Positions 8,007-16,492 of a stretch of 64,000 nt of DNA are shown here, one piece after another; positions within the stretch are counted from its first letter, which is position 1, and each line of letters opens with the position of its first letter. The DNA is taken from positions 2,245,022 to 2,309,021 of the forward strand of contig OY282376.1 of the NCBI GenBank assembly GCA_958295845.1. Reading direction: 5' to 3'. A model generated the notes under the pieces. That model made no database searches. It was not told the origin of the DNA and worked only from the letters and a program-made list of their open reading frames with translations. Position numbers and translations under genes: made by a program. Source of the stretch: Caldilineaceae bacterium (GTDB taxonomy: Bacteria; Chloroflexota; Anaerolineae; Caldilineales; Caldilineaceae).

Positions 8007-9308
8007 ATGTTTCCAATGTCCCGCGTTCAGCGGCGGCTTATCATCACGCTGTTCATTGTCAGCAGCTTGAACAGTGCAGCCATGATCGCCAGCTTTGTGC
8101 TGACTCCGATCATCTCCTACTCCCTCAGCGGAAGAGTACAACTCATCGGGCTTCCCAATGCCCTGTCCATGGTGGGCAGGGCCGGCGCCGGCTACCCGCT
8201 CGGCTGGTTGCTGGACAAAGCCGGGCGCCGCATCGGGCTGGCCGTGGGCCTCTCCTTCGTCATCTTCGGGATGCTCGTCTCCGCGTCGGCAATCAGCGCC
8301 GGCTCACTGGTCTTCTTTCTCGGCGGCGCCGTCCTGCTCGGCGTGGGCCGTGCCGCCCTGGAACAGACCCGTTACGCCGCCGCCGAGATCTTCCCGCTGG
8401 CGCAGCAGGCCAAAGTGATCGGGTTGATCGTGTTTGCCGGCACAGTCGGAGCCGTTGGCGGTCCCCTCATGGTAGAGCCTGCGGTTGGGCTGGCTAGGCA
8501 GCAGGGATTTCATGAGCACGTGGGTCCATTCTGGATCAGCGCGGCTCTGATGGTGCTTGCGTTAATCCTGCTGCTCGTAGCGCTGCGGCCTGACCCAAAA
8601 GAGCTTGCAGCGCTTCTGGATCGAGAAAGGGACGCCGCCAAGGCGGCGGAGGCCAAAGAGGACGGCTCGCTCGACGCCCAGGCCACAGATGATGACTCGC
8701 CCAGGGGACTGCAGCAGGTTATGCGGCTGCTAAAGCTCCCGGACGTGCAGTTGGCGATCGCGGCGATGGCAATTGGGCAACTGGTGATGACACTGCTGAT
8801 GGTGGTTACGCCGCTGCACATGAACCGCGCCGATTACAAAGCCGATGCAATTTCCTATGTTCTGATGGCGCATACCTTGGGTATGTTTGGTCTCTCAGGC
8901 CTCAGTGGCTGGCTGGCCGGACGTGTAGGCCGGGTACCAATGATCTTCGCCGGCGCACTGGTACAGGTTCTGGCCGCGATCATGATGCCGCTTTCCACTG
9001 AGCTGCCTGTTCTCTTTGTTTCGCTTTTCCTGCTGGGTCTGGGCTGGAACTTCAGTTATATCGCCGGTTCCTCGCTCCTGTCGGCAGCGCTGGAGGGCTC
9101 GCGGCAACGCGGGCGCGTGCAGGGCATCAACGAGGCCATGGTAGCCATCGCGTCGGCTTGCGGCAGCCTCGGTACCGGCGGCATCTATTCCATCAGTGGC
9201 GTGGTTGCCGTCGCCGTCAGCGGCGTGTTTTTCTCAGCAGCTTTGGGCGCGCTCGCTCTCTGGCTGGGGCGACAGCATCTGTTTACTCTCGCTGCCGAGC
9301 GCGGCTAG
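8007..9308 (+). CDS. Major facilitator superfamily (MFS) transporter
   Basis: A 433-residue inner-membrane transporter with about 12 predicted hydrophobic helices: six up to about residue 190, a charged central loop (RERDAAKAAEAKEDGSLDAQ, about residues 200-220), then six more. The loop after the second helix carries GRAGAGYPLGWLLDKAGRR, a form of the MFS motif A (G-x-x-x-D-x-x-G-R-R). The companion loop in the second half reads LSGWLAGRVGRVP. The substrate is unknown; its position between sulfatase genes suggests a sugar, sugar acid or breakdown product. It is the only plus-strand gene in this block and has its own likely promoter. AAGGAC lies about 12 nt before the ATG, a weak ribosome-binding site. 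Confidence 0.88.
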   Translation: MFPMSRVQRRLIITLFIVSSLNSAAMIASFVLTPIISYSLSGRVQLIGLPNALSMVGRAGAGYPLGWLLDKAGRRIGLAVGLSFVIFGMLVSASAISAGSLVFFLGGAVLLGVGRAALEQTRYAAAEIFPLAQQAKVIGLIVFAGTVGAVGGPLMVEPAVGLARQQGFHEHVGPFWISAALMVLALILLLVALRPDPKELAALLDRERDAAKAAEAKEDGSLDAQATDDDSPRGLQQVMRLLKLPDVQLAIAAMAIGQLVMTLLMVVTPLHMNRADYKADAISYVLMAHTLGMFGLSGLSGWLAGRVGRVPMIFAGALVQVLAAIMMPLSTELPVLFVSLFLLGLGWNFSYIAGSSLLSAALEGSRQRGRVQGINEAMVAIASACGSLGTGGIYSISGVVAVAVSGVFFSAALGALALWLGRQHLFTLAAERG

Positions 9309-9510
9309 GGCCATCCTGCCGGCCGCACTTCGAAGCCTCGAGACCTACACCTCTAGTCAACCCACCAGACCCAACCGAAATTGACACGCGAAGTTAAGCG
9401 TCAGGCAGCCGGCAACACTCTCCCAAACAAAAGAAGAGCACCGAGCATCCCACGCTGAAGCGAGCGCATCCAGCGCGTCAGATAACCCACTGAGTGAAAA
9501 TGGTTCGACC

Positions 9511-10938
9511 TCACTTACGCAACATTCCGGCAGCCGTCGGATGGTCATACGGCTCATCGTCCACCCGAGCCTGCAGGCGGTGAAGCTCCGCAGTCAACTC
9601 TTCCACCATGTCGGCGTAGGCCGGATCATGGTAGACGTTGTTCAGCTCGTAGGGGTCCGCATCCAGGTCGAATAACTCCCACTCTGGCTCCTTCGATTCA
9701 TCGATGACGCCCGGCTGGTCCAGGCCATCCGCGTAGTAGTAGATCAGCTTGTAGCGCAAAGTGCGCACACCGTAGTGAGCGTAAACGTGATGATGGGCCA
9801 GGTGCATCCAATACCGGTAGTACATCGAAGTCTGCCAGCCGTCAGGCGTTTCCCCACCCAGCAGAGAACCGAAGCTGGTCCCTTGAAAGTGGTCCGGGAC
9901 GTCCACGCCCGCGTACTCGAGCAGCGTCGGCGTGAAATCGACATTGAGGACCATCTCTTCGCTGACAGTGCCCGCTTCGACCCCGCGCGGGTAACGGATG
10001 ACCAGCGGCATGCGCAACGACTCCTCGTACATGAAGCGCTTGTCATACCAGCCGTGGTCGCCCAGGAAAAAGCCCTGGTCGGACGTGTAAACGACGATCG
10101 TGTTTTCCGCCAGCCCTTCCTCCTCAAGGTAATCAAGCAGACGCCCAACATTGTCGTCGATTGAAGCGACGCAGCGCAGGTAATCTTTAATGTACCTCTG
10201 GTACTTCCACTTCTTTTCTTCCTCAGGCGTCAACCCCTCCGGTGTCGGCTGCTTTAGATCCGTCAGCGTCATATCACGGTCAATGCGCATCTTAGCCGCG
10301 GCCGCGGCCGCCGCTCGATTGCTATAGTCGTCGTTGAACGTCTCAGGATACGGAATCTCCTCATCCTCGTACATGAGCGCATGCTTCTCGTCCGGCTCCC
10401 ACGCGCGATGCGGGGCCTTGTGGTGGCACATCAGCATAAAGGGCCGTTCCGGATCCCGGTCCCGCAACCAGTCGAGCGAGAAGTCCGTAATCAAGTCGGT
10501 AACATAGCCGGGGAACACCTTGCGCTCGCCCATCTCGATCATCTCAGGGTCGTGGTAAAGACCCTGTCCGGGCAGCACGTTCCAGTAGTCGAAACCGGTC
10601 GGGTCGTTCACCCCGCCGTGGCCCAGGTGCCACTTACCCACGATCGCCGTCTGGTAGCCAGCCCCCTGCAGCAGCTTCGGCATCGTCACCTGGCGACCGT
10701 CGAGCGTGGAAGCAAGCGTAGTCACGCCGTTGACATGGTTGTACGTGCCCGTCAGGATCACAGCGCGGCTGGGCGTGCAGATAGAGTTTGTACAGAAGCA
10801 GTTGTTGAACCGCATCCCGCCCTCCGCAATCCGGTCCAGGTGCGGCGTTCGATTGATGCGGCTGCCGTAACAGCTCATCGCGTGCGAAGCGTGGTCGTCC
10901 GACATGATGAAGAGGATGTTCGGGCGCGAGTCGGGCAT
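9511..10938 (-). CDS. Type I (formylglycine) sulfatase
   Basis: A 475-residue arylsulfatase-family enzyme. NILFIMSDDHASHAMSCYG gives the tandem metal-binding Asp pair. The signature CTPSRAVILTG (around residues 56-66) is the canonical C-x-P-S-R, whose Cys is converted to formylglycine. GKWHLGHG is the conserved Lys/His motif and YTSDQGFFLGDHGWYDKRFM the second metal cluster. The C-terminal WELFDLDADPYELNN is typical of sulfatases that act on glycans. AAAGGATC precedes the ATG and no signal peptide is evident. A maturation enzyme is needed but none is encoded in this window. It lies apart from the two Thr-type paralogs and is much less similar to them than they are to each other. Confidence 0.93.
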   Translation of the reverse strand: MPDSRPNILFIMSDDHASHAMSCYGSRINRTPHLDRIAEGGMRFNNCFCTNSICTPSRAVILTGTYNHVNGVTTLASTLDGRQVTMPKLLQGAGYQTAIVGKWHLGHGGVNDPTGFDYWNVLPGQGLYHDPEMIEMGERKVFPGYVTDLITDFSLDWLRDRDPERPFMLMCHHKAPHRAWEPDEKHALMYEDEEIPYPETFNDDYSNRAAAAAAAKMRIDRDMTLTDLKQPTPEGLTPEEEKKWKYQRYIKDYLRCVASIDDNVGRLLDYLEEEGLAENTIVVYTSDQGFFLGDHGWYDKRFMYEESLRMPLVIRYPRGVEAGTVSEEMVLNVDFTPTLLEYAGVDVPDHFQGTSFGSLLGGETPDGWQTSMYYRYWMHLAHHHVYAHYGVRTLRYKLIYYYADGLDQPGVIDESKEPEWELFDLDADPYELNNVYHDPAYADMVEELTAELHRLQARVDDEPYDHPTAAGMLRK

Positions 10939-11190
10939 GGGAGATCCTTTTGGAACTGTGAATTCCGAACTCTGTCAGGTCGATGGGTCTCTGAAATTAT
11001 CTATTTTTTGTACTGGATGAAGGAATCGGGGATAGGCTTGGCCATGCTATCAAACATCCTCAGCGAGGTCAAACAGCGGGCGAAAGAACATGCAGCCCAA
11101 ATCATGGAGGTGACCTCTCATCTACCACTGGCATCGACTCTACCGTATCCAGTCTTTACATCCATCCCAGAAGAATCGCCCATTCACCAA

Positions 11191-11267
11191 CCCCTAACCC
11201 CTAACCCCTAACCCCTAACCCCTAACCCCTAACCCCTGACCACTGACCACTGACCACTGACCACTGC
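11191..11267. repeat. Phased heptamer array, CCCCTAA changing to CCACTGA
   Basis: Six exact copies of CCCCTAA (11191-11232), one intermediate CCCCTGA (11233-11239), three copies of CCACTGA (11240-11260) and a partial fourth, all in the same 7-bp phase. It resembles the short heptanucleotide tandem repeats scattered in some bacterial genomes. It is preceded by AATCGCCCATTCAC (11174-11187), which recurs at 16.2 kb. The 250 nt before it (10939-11190) hold no gene I can support. Confidence 0.9.
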
Positions 11268-11399
11268 AGTTGTGCGTTCGGGCCTGCGGCCCTCTCTTGT
11301 GCGGGGGCTGCGCCCCCGCAACGCCCCGCCCTTGCATGACCACCGGGCTCATTCTTCCCCAGCAACGTGTCTAGAGAAAAGTGTCTAGCCAACATTATT

Positions 11400-12359
11400 C
11401 CCCCCAAACGTTCCCGTAGGGGCAGGCCTTGTGCCTGCCCTCGCCCGTCTCAACCATCGCCTGCGCAGTCGCCCCCAAACGTTCCCGTAGGGGCAGGCCT
11501 TGTGCCTGCCCTCGCCCGTCGCAACCATCGCCTGCGCAGTCGCCCCCAAACGTTCCCGTAGGGGCAGGCCTTGTGCCTGCCCTCGTTCGTCTCAACCATC
11601 GCCTACGCAGTCGCCCCAGACGTTCCCGTAGGGGCAGGCCTTGTGCCTGCCCTCGTTCGTCTCAACCATCGCCTGCGCAATCGCCCCCAAACGTTCCCGT
11701 AGGGGCAGGCCTTGTGCCTGCCCTCGCCCGTCGCAACCATCGCCTGCGCAGTCGCCCCCAAACGTTCCCGTAGGGGCAGGCCTTGTGCCTGCCCTCGTTC
11801 GTCTCAACCATCGCCTGCGCAATCGCCCCAGACGTTCCCGTAGGGGCAGGCCTTGTGCCTGCCCTCGCCCGTCTCAACCATCGCCTGCGCAGTCGCCCCC
11901 AAACGTTCCCGTAGGGGCAGGCCTTGTGCCTGCCCTCGTTCGTCTCAACCATCGCCTGCGCAATCGCCCCAGACGTTCCCGTAGGGGCAGGCCTTGTGCC
12001 TGCCCTCGCCCGTCGCAACAATCGCCTGCGCAGTCGCCCCCAAACGTTCCCGTAGGGGCAGGCCTTGTGCCTGCCCTCGTTCGTCGCAACCATCGCCTGC
12101 GCAATCGCCCCAGACGTTCCCGTAGGGGCAGGCCTTGTGCCTGCCCTCGCCCGTCTCAACCATCGCCTGCGCAGTCGCCCCCAAACGTTCCCGTAGGGGC
12201 AGGCCTTGTGCCTGCCCTCGTTCGTCGCAACCATCGCCTGCGCAATCGCCCCAGACGTTCCCGTAGGGGCAGGCCTTGTGCCTGCCCTCGCCCGTCTCAA
12301 CCATCGCCACCGCAATCGCCCCAGACGTTCCCGTAGGGGCAGGCCTTGTGCCTGCCCTG
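11400..12359. repeat. Tandem array of 14 hairpin repeats, 70/71-bp unit
   Basis: Fourteen copies of a unit whose core CGTTCCCGTAGGGGCAGG continues into CCTTGTGCCTGCCCT. The cores begin at 11409, 11480, 11551, 11621, 11692, 11763, 11833, 11904, 11974, 12045, 12115, 12186, 12256 and 12326. Each core contains the perfect inverted repeat GGGCAGGC-CTTGT-GCCTGCCC. Spacers come in two main forms, CAGTCGCCCCCAAA (71-bp unit) and CAATCGCCCCAGA (70-bp unit). From 11763 to 12256 the two alternate strictly, giving a 141-bp higher-order repeat. Because 141 is divisible by three, long frames stay open on both strands; I regard them as artefacts. The following stretch to 12594 shows nothing further. Confidence 0.95.
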
Positions 12360-12594
12360 GGCCACCCAAAAGCCGGACAACGATTCCAGCCACCGTAGTA
12401 TGGACTCCCAACCAGACTGTCCCTACCGCAAATCCGGAACGCGCCCAGGATCTGTGTCTGGCTAGAGAGTCACCGCGGGTAACCAAGCGCCACAGAACTT
12501 TTGCGGCGGGGTCGAAATTCGGTTAGCTTTATGGAGTTATGTTTCGCTTCTAGAGCACAGGCCAGGTCAGGTCTACCGCCAAAGGAGAGGCCAT

Positions 12595-12912
12595 ATGTCT
12601 GAACAGTCAGTACTACGACACGTCGTCCTGTTTCAGTTCAAAGAAGGAACCCCGGACGAAAGCGTCCGCGAAATCGAAGACGCCTTCCGAGCCCTGCCAC
12701 GCAAGATCGACCTGATCCAGCATTTCGAGTGGGGTACCGATGTCAGCGTCGAGGGCTTATCAGAAGGATTTACCCACTGCTTCTTCGTCACCTTCGCCAG
12801 CGAGGCAGATCGCGACGCCTATCTGCCCCACCCCGATCACACCGCGTTCGGCGCGGTCCTGCATCCTCACCTGCAGAAGGTCTTGGTCGTTGACTACTGG
12901 CAAAAGACGTAG
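12595..12912 (+). CDS. Dabb (stress-responsive A/B barrel) family protein
   Basis: A 105-residue single-domain protein of the dimeric alpha/beta barrel (Dabb) family. LRHVVLFQFKEGTPDESVRE at the start has the conserved H-x-V-x-F-x-F strand. HFEWGTDVSVEG and THCFFVTFASEADRDAYLPH lead into HPDHTAFGAVLHPHLQKVLV, which carries the H-P-x-H motif near the end. The family binds or transforms small hydrophobic or cyclic metabolites and also occurs in stress proteins; the ligand here is unknown. AAAGGAGAGG lies 5-6 nt before the ATG, one of the strongest ribosome-binding sites in this part of the window. It converges on the glycosidase gene with a 30-nt gap. Confidence 0.93.
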   Translation: MSEQSVLRHVVLFQFKEGTPDESVREIEDAFRALPRKIDLIQHFEWGTDVSVEGLSEGFTHCFFVTFASEADRDAYLPHPDHTAFGAVLHPHLQKVLVVDYWQKT

Positions 12913-12942
12913 ACGACGTCGACAGCGGGTCGTACAAGCCTT

Positions 12943-14973
12943 CTAGCCTAAGCCAATCTCCACCATCTGGTGTCCCTCCAGCTTGGGCACCGTAAAATTC
13001 AACCGCCCCATTGCCTCGCTGAAGGCCAGCTCCTCTCCCCCCGGGACGCACCGCACACTCGCCACAGGCCCGGGTAACTTCACACTCACCGCGACATCAT
13101 ACACCGGCAGAACGTCCTCAATGACGTCGAAATCCTGCCCTCGGCGTTCCGGGACGTAGTAGAGGAGGTGCAGGACCAACCGGCTCTGCCCAGGCTGCTC
13201 GTTCAGTGCGGTCAACATGCCGGTCGGACCATCGTGCCGCACCAATGGGTCCGGCAAGAGCATGTCGAGCGCGTTCAGAAGCAACCGCTTGCACCAGCCC
13301 GGCGCGTTCTGGTTGTACTGGCGGAAAATCGGATGCGCGAAGTAGATCACATCACCCTTACGTGTAGCCGCAGGACCCGCCAGTTCGCCGCTGCTCGGCG
13401 TCTGCCGGTGTGAGCAGAAGTGCTGCCAGGTACGATCGAAGTAGGCAGGGACCATCCTCGCTAAGACCTCACTGCTGTCCCCGGCTGTTATCTCCAGCCC
13501 TCGCATGTACATGACATATTCAGTATCGCGCAGCCCCGGCGCCAGCATCCCCTCTGCCAGCAGATAGTCGACGTAATCCCCGCTCCCAAAGTGCCGGCCC
13601 CGTACAATCTCACCATTGGCGTCAACCGGTCCCCCGCCGGCCTTGCGCACCCCCCATGCCGGCAGCGCAAAATCTGCTAGGTCGGGCGTGAGGCCGGACT
13701 CGAAGGAGGCGATCAGCTTGCCGCCAGAGTCCAGATAATCGGACACCTTTCCCGCCAGTCCTTCATCCAGCGTTACCGCGTCCGGCAGAATCAGAACGCG
13801 GTAGCCGTCCCAGCTCGTCTCGCTGTCGACTACGTCGAACTGGTGGCCGCCCTCCTGCAGCATGCGCACCGCGCCGACAGTCTCCGCAGTCAGCCGTTCC
13901 CCCGTGAACTCCTCCACATTGAAGACGCCGATATCGGTCAGCGGCCGCGCGCCCCGGCACCATGCCTCCTTGCGTGCGACTTCACGATAGACCGGGCCGA
14001 CCAGGTCGTAGGTCGCCTGGTCGAGGCGTCCTGTAGGATGCAGCTGATCGCCAATCGAGCATTTAGCGTTCAACGCCAGCATCTGGAAACACTCGTACTG
14101 GAGCGCGGCTTCATACTTGTACGACTGGAAGTCGCCCCAGGACGTGTGGAACTTCCCTGTCATGCCGAGGCCGTCGTGGCCGGTGGTCCGAGCGTAGCGC
14201 TGGGAAAGCGGGAAGTGCATATAGCCCCAACCGCCGGAAGGCAGCGACTCAATCTCCCAGTGGCTGTAGGTCTCGCCCGTGGCGCGCTGGCGCGGCCCAA
14301 CGTGACCGGAGTTGTAGAAAATGGTGCAATCCTGGCTATGGCTGCGCACGTGCCCTGACATCGCCTGTTTGAACCGATCGGTCACCTCCCAGCCGAACGC
14401 CTGCCGGTCCGCGTCGCAGGCAGGGTCCATGCCCCGCGACTGCATCTCTTGCCGGCAAACTGTACAGGAGCAGTCTTGGTCCTGCACAATGTCGAAGAAG
14501 AGGCCGTCCACGGCCGGCAGCTGTGCGAACATATCGTCCACGTGCGCCATGAGGAAGTCGACATAGGCCGTGTTGAGGCATAGCTTCGCATAGAAACCGG
14601 CCTCGTACGGCTTCTGGCCCTGGATGGACCCGTCCGCGGCCAGCTGCAACCACTGTGGCTCCTGTTGAGCGGTGTAGTAGTCCCACTGAACCGTCGTGTA
14701 GATGGGAACGCGGATGTCGCGGGCGTGACCGGCCTCGATCTGCTGTGCGAGCAAGTTGCACTGCAAGTGCGGGTGACGCCGGTCTGGGTGCGAATTCGTG
14801 TCGTAGAAGATCATGCCGTGGTGGCCGCGCGCAAAGCAGGTAATGGAGTCGACGTGGGCGTCCACCAGCTGTTGCGCCCAGGCCGCGGCGTCAAACTCGC
14901 CGCCGATATCAGCAAGCTGTTCGCTCGTGTGAAAATCAAGGTGAATCTGGCGGTAGCGAAGGAAGTCGGACAT
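12943..14973 (-). CDS. GHL6-type glycoside hydrolase with beta-galactosidase-trimerisation-like domain
   Basis: A 676-residue cytoplasmic glycosidase-like protein. The N-terminal half matches what I know of hypothetical glycosyl hydrolase family 6 (GHL6): QIHLDFHTSEQ, VDSITCFARGHHGMIFYDT, RVPIYTTVQWDYYTAQQEPQ, LCLNTAYVDFL and VDGLFFDIVQDQDCSCTVCR. This gives a TIM barrel with a probable catalytic Asp in FFDIV and a Cys cluster (C-S-C-x-x-C) that may bind a metal. Residues about 350-480 (IGVFNVEEFTGERL, VVDSETSWDGYRVLILPDAV, DYLDSGGKLIASFESGL) look like the trimerisation/glutamine-amidotransferase-like domain of GH42 enzymes. Substrate unknown; the neighbourhood suggests sugars freed by sulfatases. 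CAGGAG precedes the ATG. Confidence 0.82.
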   Translation of the reverse strand: MSDFLRYRQIHLDFHTSEQLADIGGEFDAAAWAQQLVDAHVDSITCFARGHHGMIFYDTNSHPDRRHPHLQCNLLAQQIEAGHARDIRVPIYTTVQWDYYTAQQEPQWLQLAADGSIQGQKPYEAGFYAKLCLNTAYVDFLMAHVDDMFAQLPAVDGLFFDIVQDQDCSCTVCRQEMQSRGMDPACDADRQAFGWEVTDRFKQAMSGHVRSHSQDCTIFYNSGHVGPRQRATGETYSHWEIESLPSGGWGYMHFPLSQRYARTTGHDGLGMTGKFHTSWGDFQSYKYEAALQYECFQMLALNAKCSIGDQLHPTGRLDQATYDLVGPVYREVARKEAWCRGARPLTDIGVFNVEEFTGERLTAETVGAVRMLQEGGHQFDVVDSETSWDGYRVLILPDAVTLDEGLAGKVSDYLDSGGKLIASFESGLTPDLADFALPAWGVRKAGGGPVDANGEIVRGRHFGSGDYVDYLLAEGMLAPGLRDTEYVMYMRGLEITAGDSSEVLARMVPAYFDRTWQHFCSHRQTPSSGELAGPAATRKGDVIYFAHPIFRQYNQNAPGWCKRLLLNALDMLLPDPLVRHDGPTGMLTALNEQPGQSRLVLHLLYYVPERRGQDFDVIEDVLPVYDVAVSVKLPGPVASVRCVPGGEELAFSEAMGRLNFTVPKLEGHQMVEIGLG

Positions 14974-15214
14974 CGGCCTGATTGCTCCTGTAGTATGGGT
15001 CGCGCGACGGGGTCCAATTTTCTCGGTTCGTAGTATAGCGCGAAGGGCTAACGCTGCTCAAACGGATTAATGTCGGAGCCCCGTGGACATACTCTGTCTC
15101 AGCCACTCTGGCAAGGCGAGAACAGGCCCCTTGAACCTAAGAAGACTAGGGTGGGAAGGACCGGATTAGGGAGGGATTGGGCTCAACAGCGGGAAAGATT
15201 TCTAACCTTGCCTG

Positions 15215-16072
15215 TTACGAGTTCCAGCAACCCTCAGTGTAGGCTTCGCGAACAAGGAGCTTCTTACGGGCGGGGCCCGCACGGGCGATCCATTCGGCGG
15301 GAATCTCCTGCGTGTGACGGTGCGGAGGGCCCGCCTCCTTAAAAATGTCTATGTTGAAGATGCGATACGGTTGCGGCGAGTCTAAAGGCTTCGGTTCAAC
15401 GCCATGGAAGATGCGGGCGTTAATGTAGACCAGGCTGCCCGGCGGCAACTCGAGTCGCTTCTCTCGAAGGGGGCGGCCGGCCTCCGCATCGTACTCACCG
15501 GCAAGCAGCCTTTGGGGGAACTCGCTGGCAGCCGTCATGTCAGGCGCGGCATCCTCACTCGGCGCGATGCGGTGGCTTCCCGGGATCACCTTCAGATTGC
15601 GGTCGCCGTCACTAAACCCGTTGAGATAATAGAGAATCTGAACGTAATACCTGTCTCGTTCGGCAAGATTGACGGGATTCTCGTGCTTCCAGTGGTGGTG
15701 GTCCTGGTGGTAGCGGATCGGCCCGATGCCGCGCGGCGCGATGTTGAGCGCCGAATGGCAGAAGTGGTACGCCTCCCCAATCGTGGCCGTCAGCAAATTG
15801 GTGATAAACGGGTCGTCGATGAGTTGGTCGCTATAAGGTCCGCGGTCGTTCCAGGGGCGAATGAAGAAGGCTTCGGGTTCGCCGCGATTTTGTGGCAGTT
15901 GACCGACGAACTCGCGCACCTGTTCAAGGCCCTCGATCTCATTGATGAGGGACTCCCTGGCCTGATCCGTGAAGACGTCTGGGAAGGCGACATAGCCATC
16001 GTTATGGAAGGATTCGATGTCGGCCTCGGACGGGCCCGGTACGCGGAATAGGGTCTTCAAATCAGTTGCCAT
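15215..16072 (-). CDS. Phytanoyl-CoA dioxygenase (PhyH) family protein
   Basis: A 285-residue Fe(II)/2-oxoglutarate oxygenase. DIESFHNDGYVAFPDVFTDQ is the family opening. RYHQDHHHWKHENPVN provides the H-x-D iron ligands. VQILYYLNGFSDGDRNLKVI and PGSHRIAPSEDA form the core strands, and ARIFHGVEPKPLDSPQPYRI provides the distal His and the 2-oxoglutarate-binding Arg. AAGGAGG lies 6-7 nt upstream of the ATG at 16072, which fixes the start; a longer frame above it has no such site. The protein is clearly diverged from the other PhyH protein in this window, so a different substrate is likely. Downstream it is separated from the glycosidase gene by about 240 nt with no gene. Confidence 0.88.
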   Translation of the reverse strand: MATDLKTLFRVPGPSEADIESFHNDGYVAFPDVFTDQARESLINEIEGLEQVREFVGQLPQNRGEPEAFFIRPWNDRGPYSDQLIDDPFITNLLTATIGEAYHFCHSALNIAPRGIGPIRYHQDHHHWKHENPVNLAERDRYYVQILYYLNGFSDGDRNLKVIPGSHRIAPSEDAAPDMTAASEFPQRLLAGEYDAEAGRPLREKRLELPPGSLVYINARIFHGVEPKPLDSPQPYRIFNIDIFKEAGPPHRHTQEIPAEWIARAGPARKKLLVREAYTEGCWNS

Positions 16073-16221
16073 TTGCTTGCCTCCTTGAATCCGAACTGTA
16101 GCATACGGTGGATTCAGACACAAGCAGCAACGCTTCCCTGAGTGCACCCCAACGTGAGGGTCTGTTCCCGTATACCTCTGATATCGACTAGACCGTGTCA
16201 ATTCTCAAATCCAACCCCAAA

Positions 16222-16256
16222 TAATCGCCCATTCACTTGCCCCTGACCCCTGCCCT
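16222..16256. repeat. Degenerate second copy of the AATCGCCCATTCAC + heptamer element
   Basis: AATCGCCCATTCAC is followed by TTG and then CCCCTGA and CCCCTGC heptads, the same 14-bp flank and heptad type as at 11174-11267 but with only about two units. The rest of the gap between genes here (16073-16492) shows no coding signal. Confidence 0.7.
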
Positions 16257-16492
16257 TCTTCTCTCCTCCAGCCGGCATTCTCTCCCGCCAGACCGTTCCC
16301 ACCCCAATCAAAGATGCGCACCGTGAATCGGCACTTGAGAAAATGCTCCATTACCTGCACAATGATAGGGTGGCGGGTGGGAACCAAATTTGGTCAGATT
16401 CGCTGCGAATTATTCCTCAAAGCTCCTTCCAGACTTCTAGCATGGTAAAATGAGAGTACTGCGCCTTCTACGTGGACAAGGGAAGTGAGATC

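Noticed and set aside
11191..11267. Telomere-like or eukaryotic contamination reading of the CCCCTAA array
   Set aside because: Only six copies, internal to a bacterial gene-dense contig, and grading into CCACTGA; a bacterial heptamer repeat explains it better.
11429..12486. Long open frames of 231 codons (plus) and 274 codons (minus) across the hairpin array
   Set aside because: The two-unit period of 141 bp is a multiple of three, which keeps frames open by chance. The products are pure repeats rich in Arg, Pro and Cys, overlap each other on both strands and lack ribosome-binding sites.
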